A DNA stretch of 64,000 nt from Puniceicoccales bacterium Verruco_01. GTDB taxonomy: Bacteria; Verrucomicrobiota; Verrucomicrobiia; Opitutales; Oceanipulchritudinaceae. This document shows, piece after piece, positions 62,401 to 64,000 of the stretch (the stretch's first letter is position 1; each line of letters opens with the position of its first letter). Position numbers and translations under genes: made by a program. The DNA lies in assembly GCA_001604565.1 (NCBI GenBank), contig LVBV01000022.1, positions 1-64,000 on the forward strand, in the 5' to 3' direction. Under the pieces are notes generated by a model that was not told the DNA's origin, did not search any database, and was given only the letters and a program-made list of their open reading frames with translations.

Positions 62401-64000
62401 TTATTGCACAGTGGTGGCGGCAACCTCCCGCGCCACGGCCTCCGCAAGGCGCATGGAAAGCACCTTCGAGACGCCCCGTTCCTCCATCGTGACGCCGAAG
62501 ATCGTGTCCGACGCCGCGATCGTGTGCCGGTTGTGTGTGATGATGAAGAACTGGGACTTGCCCTGAAAATCGGCCAGCATCTCCATGAAGCGCGAGACGT
62601 TCGCCTCGTCGAGCGGGGCGTCGATCTCGTCCAGCACGCAGAAGGGGCTGGGCCGCACCTTGTAGATTGCAAAGAGGAGCGCCATCGCCGTCATCGTCTT
62701 CTGCCCGCCGGATAGGAGCGTCACGCTGCGCAGGCGTGTTCCCGGCGGCCTTGCGACGATTTCCACGCCGGATTCCAGCACGTCGCCCTCGGTGAGGGTG
62801 AGGTCCGCCTCGCCCCCGCCGAAGAGCGTGGCGAAGGTCTTGTGGAAGTTCTCGCGGATTTTGTCGAAGCTCTCGCGGAAGAGGGCGGAGGAGGTCTTGT
62901 TGATCTCCGCGATCGTGGCCAGCAGTTTTTCGCGCGAGGCCCAGAGGTCGTCCGTCTGGGTTTTGAGGAAGGCGTGACGCTCGCGCAGGTCCCTGTATTC
63001 CTCGATTGCCAACGCGTTCACCGCGCCCATCGCGTCGATCTTCGCGCGCATGACGGCGATTTCCGCCTTCACGGCCTCCCAGTCCGGCACCGCAATCGCC
63101 GCGAGGACCTCGCGCGAGGGCGGGGGAGGCTCGGACGGCAGGACGATCTCCGGCAGGTCGTCGTCGCCGCCGCGGGCGATTTCCGCCGGGCTTTTCTCAA
63201 GAAAGTACAGCTCGCGCCGCCAGTCGAGTTCCGCCAGTTCCGCGCCCAGCAGGCTCTTCGCCTCGGCGGCGAGGTTTTCGAGGGCGCTCCGTAGCTTCGC
63301 AAGGGCGATCTCGCGATTGGAAAACTCCGCATACAAGGCGTCGTGAGCCTTGCGCAGGCTTTCGAGTTCCTCCTCGGCGGCCTGCGTGCGGCGGCTCGCG
63401 GCGGCGGATTCGTCGCGCCGGGCGTCCACCACCTTGCGCGCCGCCTGAAGCTCGCCGTCGAACTTTCCTGCCTCGTTCCGGCTCCCGGCGGCAGTCTTGT
63501 CCAGCTCGGCAAGTAGGGCCTCGTCGCGGGAGGCTTCCCCCGCGCGCTTCTGGCGGCGAAGGGTCCACTCCTCGCTCATCCGCTCCGCCTCGGCCACCTC
63601 GCGGTGGGCGATTTCCAGCCTCTGGCGCCGCCCGGCGACGTCGAGGCGGAGCGCCTCGCACCCGGCGCGCTCCTTCTCGTAGGCGGCGCGTCTTTCAAGG
63701 GCCCGTTTTTCCGCGGCGGCGATTTGTTCCGCAATGTCCGCCGTCTTTTTCTCCGTAGTGGAGAGGGAGTCTTCCGCACGGGCGAGCTCCTGCGCGGCGT
63801 TCTCTCCGGCAGAGGCGAGTTTCTCCCTCGCGGCGGTCCTTTCGCGCAGGCGGCCCTCGGAGCGGGAGAGGCGTTCGGCAAGCGCGCGCTCCTGCCCCCG
63901 GATCGCGGCGAGCTCCTGTGCGGCGGCGGGCACGGCTGCGGAAACCGTCCCGGCGTCGGCGAGGGCCTTTTCGTGGGCGGCGCGGGCGGCGGCGCTCTCG
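62401..64000 (-). CDS. smc: Chromosome segregation protein SMC, C-terminal part (runs off window)
   Basis: The frame is open to the window end, so this is the 3' part (about 533 residues) of a longer gene. It holds the returning coiled coil (rich in Ala, Glu, Arg) and the C-terminal ATPase half: signature LRSVTLLSGGQKTMTAMALL and Walker B FCVLDEIDAPLDEANVSRF, then FFIITHNRHTIAASDTIFGV. The hinge and N-terminal Walker A half lie beyond 64000. SMC with ScpAB compacts and segregates the chromosome. It is the first gene of a likely smc-nitroreductase pair on this strand. Confidence 0.9.
   Translation of the reverse strand, partial: ESAAARAAHEKALADAGTVSAAVPAAAQELAAIRGQERALAERLSRSEGRLRERTAAREKLASAGENAAQELARAEDSLSTTEKKTADIAEQIAAAEKRALERRAAYEKERAGCEALRLDVAGRRQRLEIAHREVAEAERMSEEWTLRRQKRAGEASRDEALLAELDKTAAGSRNEAGKFDGELQAARKVVDARRDESAAASRRTQAAEEELESLRKAHDALYAEFSNREIALAKLRSALENLAAEAKSLLGAELAELDWRRELYFLEKSPAEIARGGDDDLPEIVLPSEPPPPSREVLAAIAVPDWEAVKAEIAVMRAKIDAMGAVNALAIEEYRDLRERHAFLKTQTDDLWASREKLLATIAEINKTSSALFRESFDKIRENFHKTFATLFGGGEADLTLTEGDVLESGVEIVARPPGTRLRSVTLLSGGQKTMTAMALLFAIYKVRPSPFCVLDEIDAPLDEANVSRFMEMLADFQGKSQFFIITHNRHTIAASDTIFGVTMEERGVSKVLSMRLAEAVAREVAATTVQ

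Overview
The window is one 64-kb chromosomal segment, mostly GC-rich and densely coded on both strands. Its content points to an anaerobic, Gram-negative, propionate-forming bacterium. There is a Kdo transferase (waaA) and a GDP-heptose/O-antigen locus, so the cell has LPS. There is also a complete methylmalonyl-CoA mutase, a Na+-pumping methylmalonyl-CoA decarboxylase and a CoA-transferase. Aromatic-rich C-terminal modules, scarce Shine-Dalgarno sequences and the gene mix suggest a PVC-group organism, perhaps Verrucomicrobiota. That placement is inference; no rRNA or tRNA gene was found to anchor it.

Region 1 (1-11.74 kb) is an accessory surface-polysaccharide island bounded and interrupted by insertion sequences. 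The left edge is a mosaic of IS3- and IS66-type ends. Reading leftward on the minus strand come wecG-like, hddA, a TylF-like methyltransferase, gmhA, hddC and gmhB (the GDP-D-glycero-D-manno-heptose pathway). An intact IS630 element follows, then two glycosyltransferases and a Wzy/WaaL-type membrane protein. The right edge is a frameshifted IS30 cut by an IS3 5' half that is fused in frame to an IS66 3' half.

Region 2 (12-33 kb) is mainly housekeeping: gspG, xseB, dxs, a 7TM-PAS protein, a thioredoxin-fold protein, a SIS protein, a HipA/YjjJ kinase, a YfgM-like protein, htpG, hisF, a Nudix hydrolase, an EamA transporter, a double-receiver regulator, a possible Tsr3/DTW-like gene, a Gfo/Idh oxidoreductase, a LysM protein, the potABCD polyamine importer and waaA.

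Region 3 (33-44 kb) starts with a long imperfect palindrome and an M16 protease. It then has a four-gene, translationally coupled SiaA-SiaB-SiaC-type switch in which a soluble histidine kinase takes the place of the diguanylate cyclase SiaD. It ends with ybgC, a YmdB-type phosphoesterase, a phosphopantetheinyl transferase and ruvA.

Region 4 (44-59 kb) is the propionate module. It holds an acetyl-CoA hydrolase/transferase-family CoA-transferase, the mmdA-mmdD-mmdC-mmdB pump (with an unusual insert in mmdB), two chemoreceptors, and mutA-mutB. Together these convert succinyl-CoA to propionyl-CoA with Na+ export; the epimerase is not in the window.

Region 5 (59-64 kb) is a lower-GC pair of genes: a thermolysin-like protease whose signal peptide lies behind an 11-C tract (probable phase variation) and an overlapping secreted partner. 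A nitroreductase and the C-terminal part of SMC follow, the latter running off the window. The best candidates for new biology are the Sia-kinase variant, the poly-C-controlled protease pair and the modified decarboxylase beta subunit.
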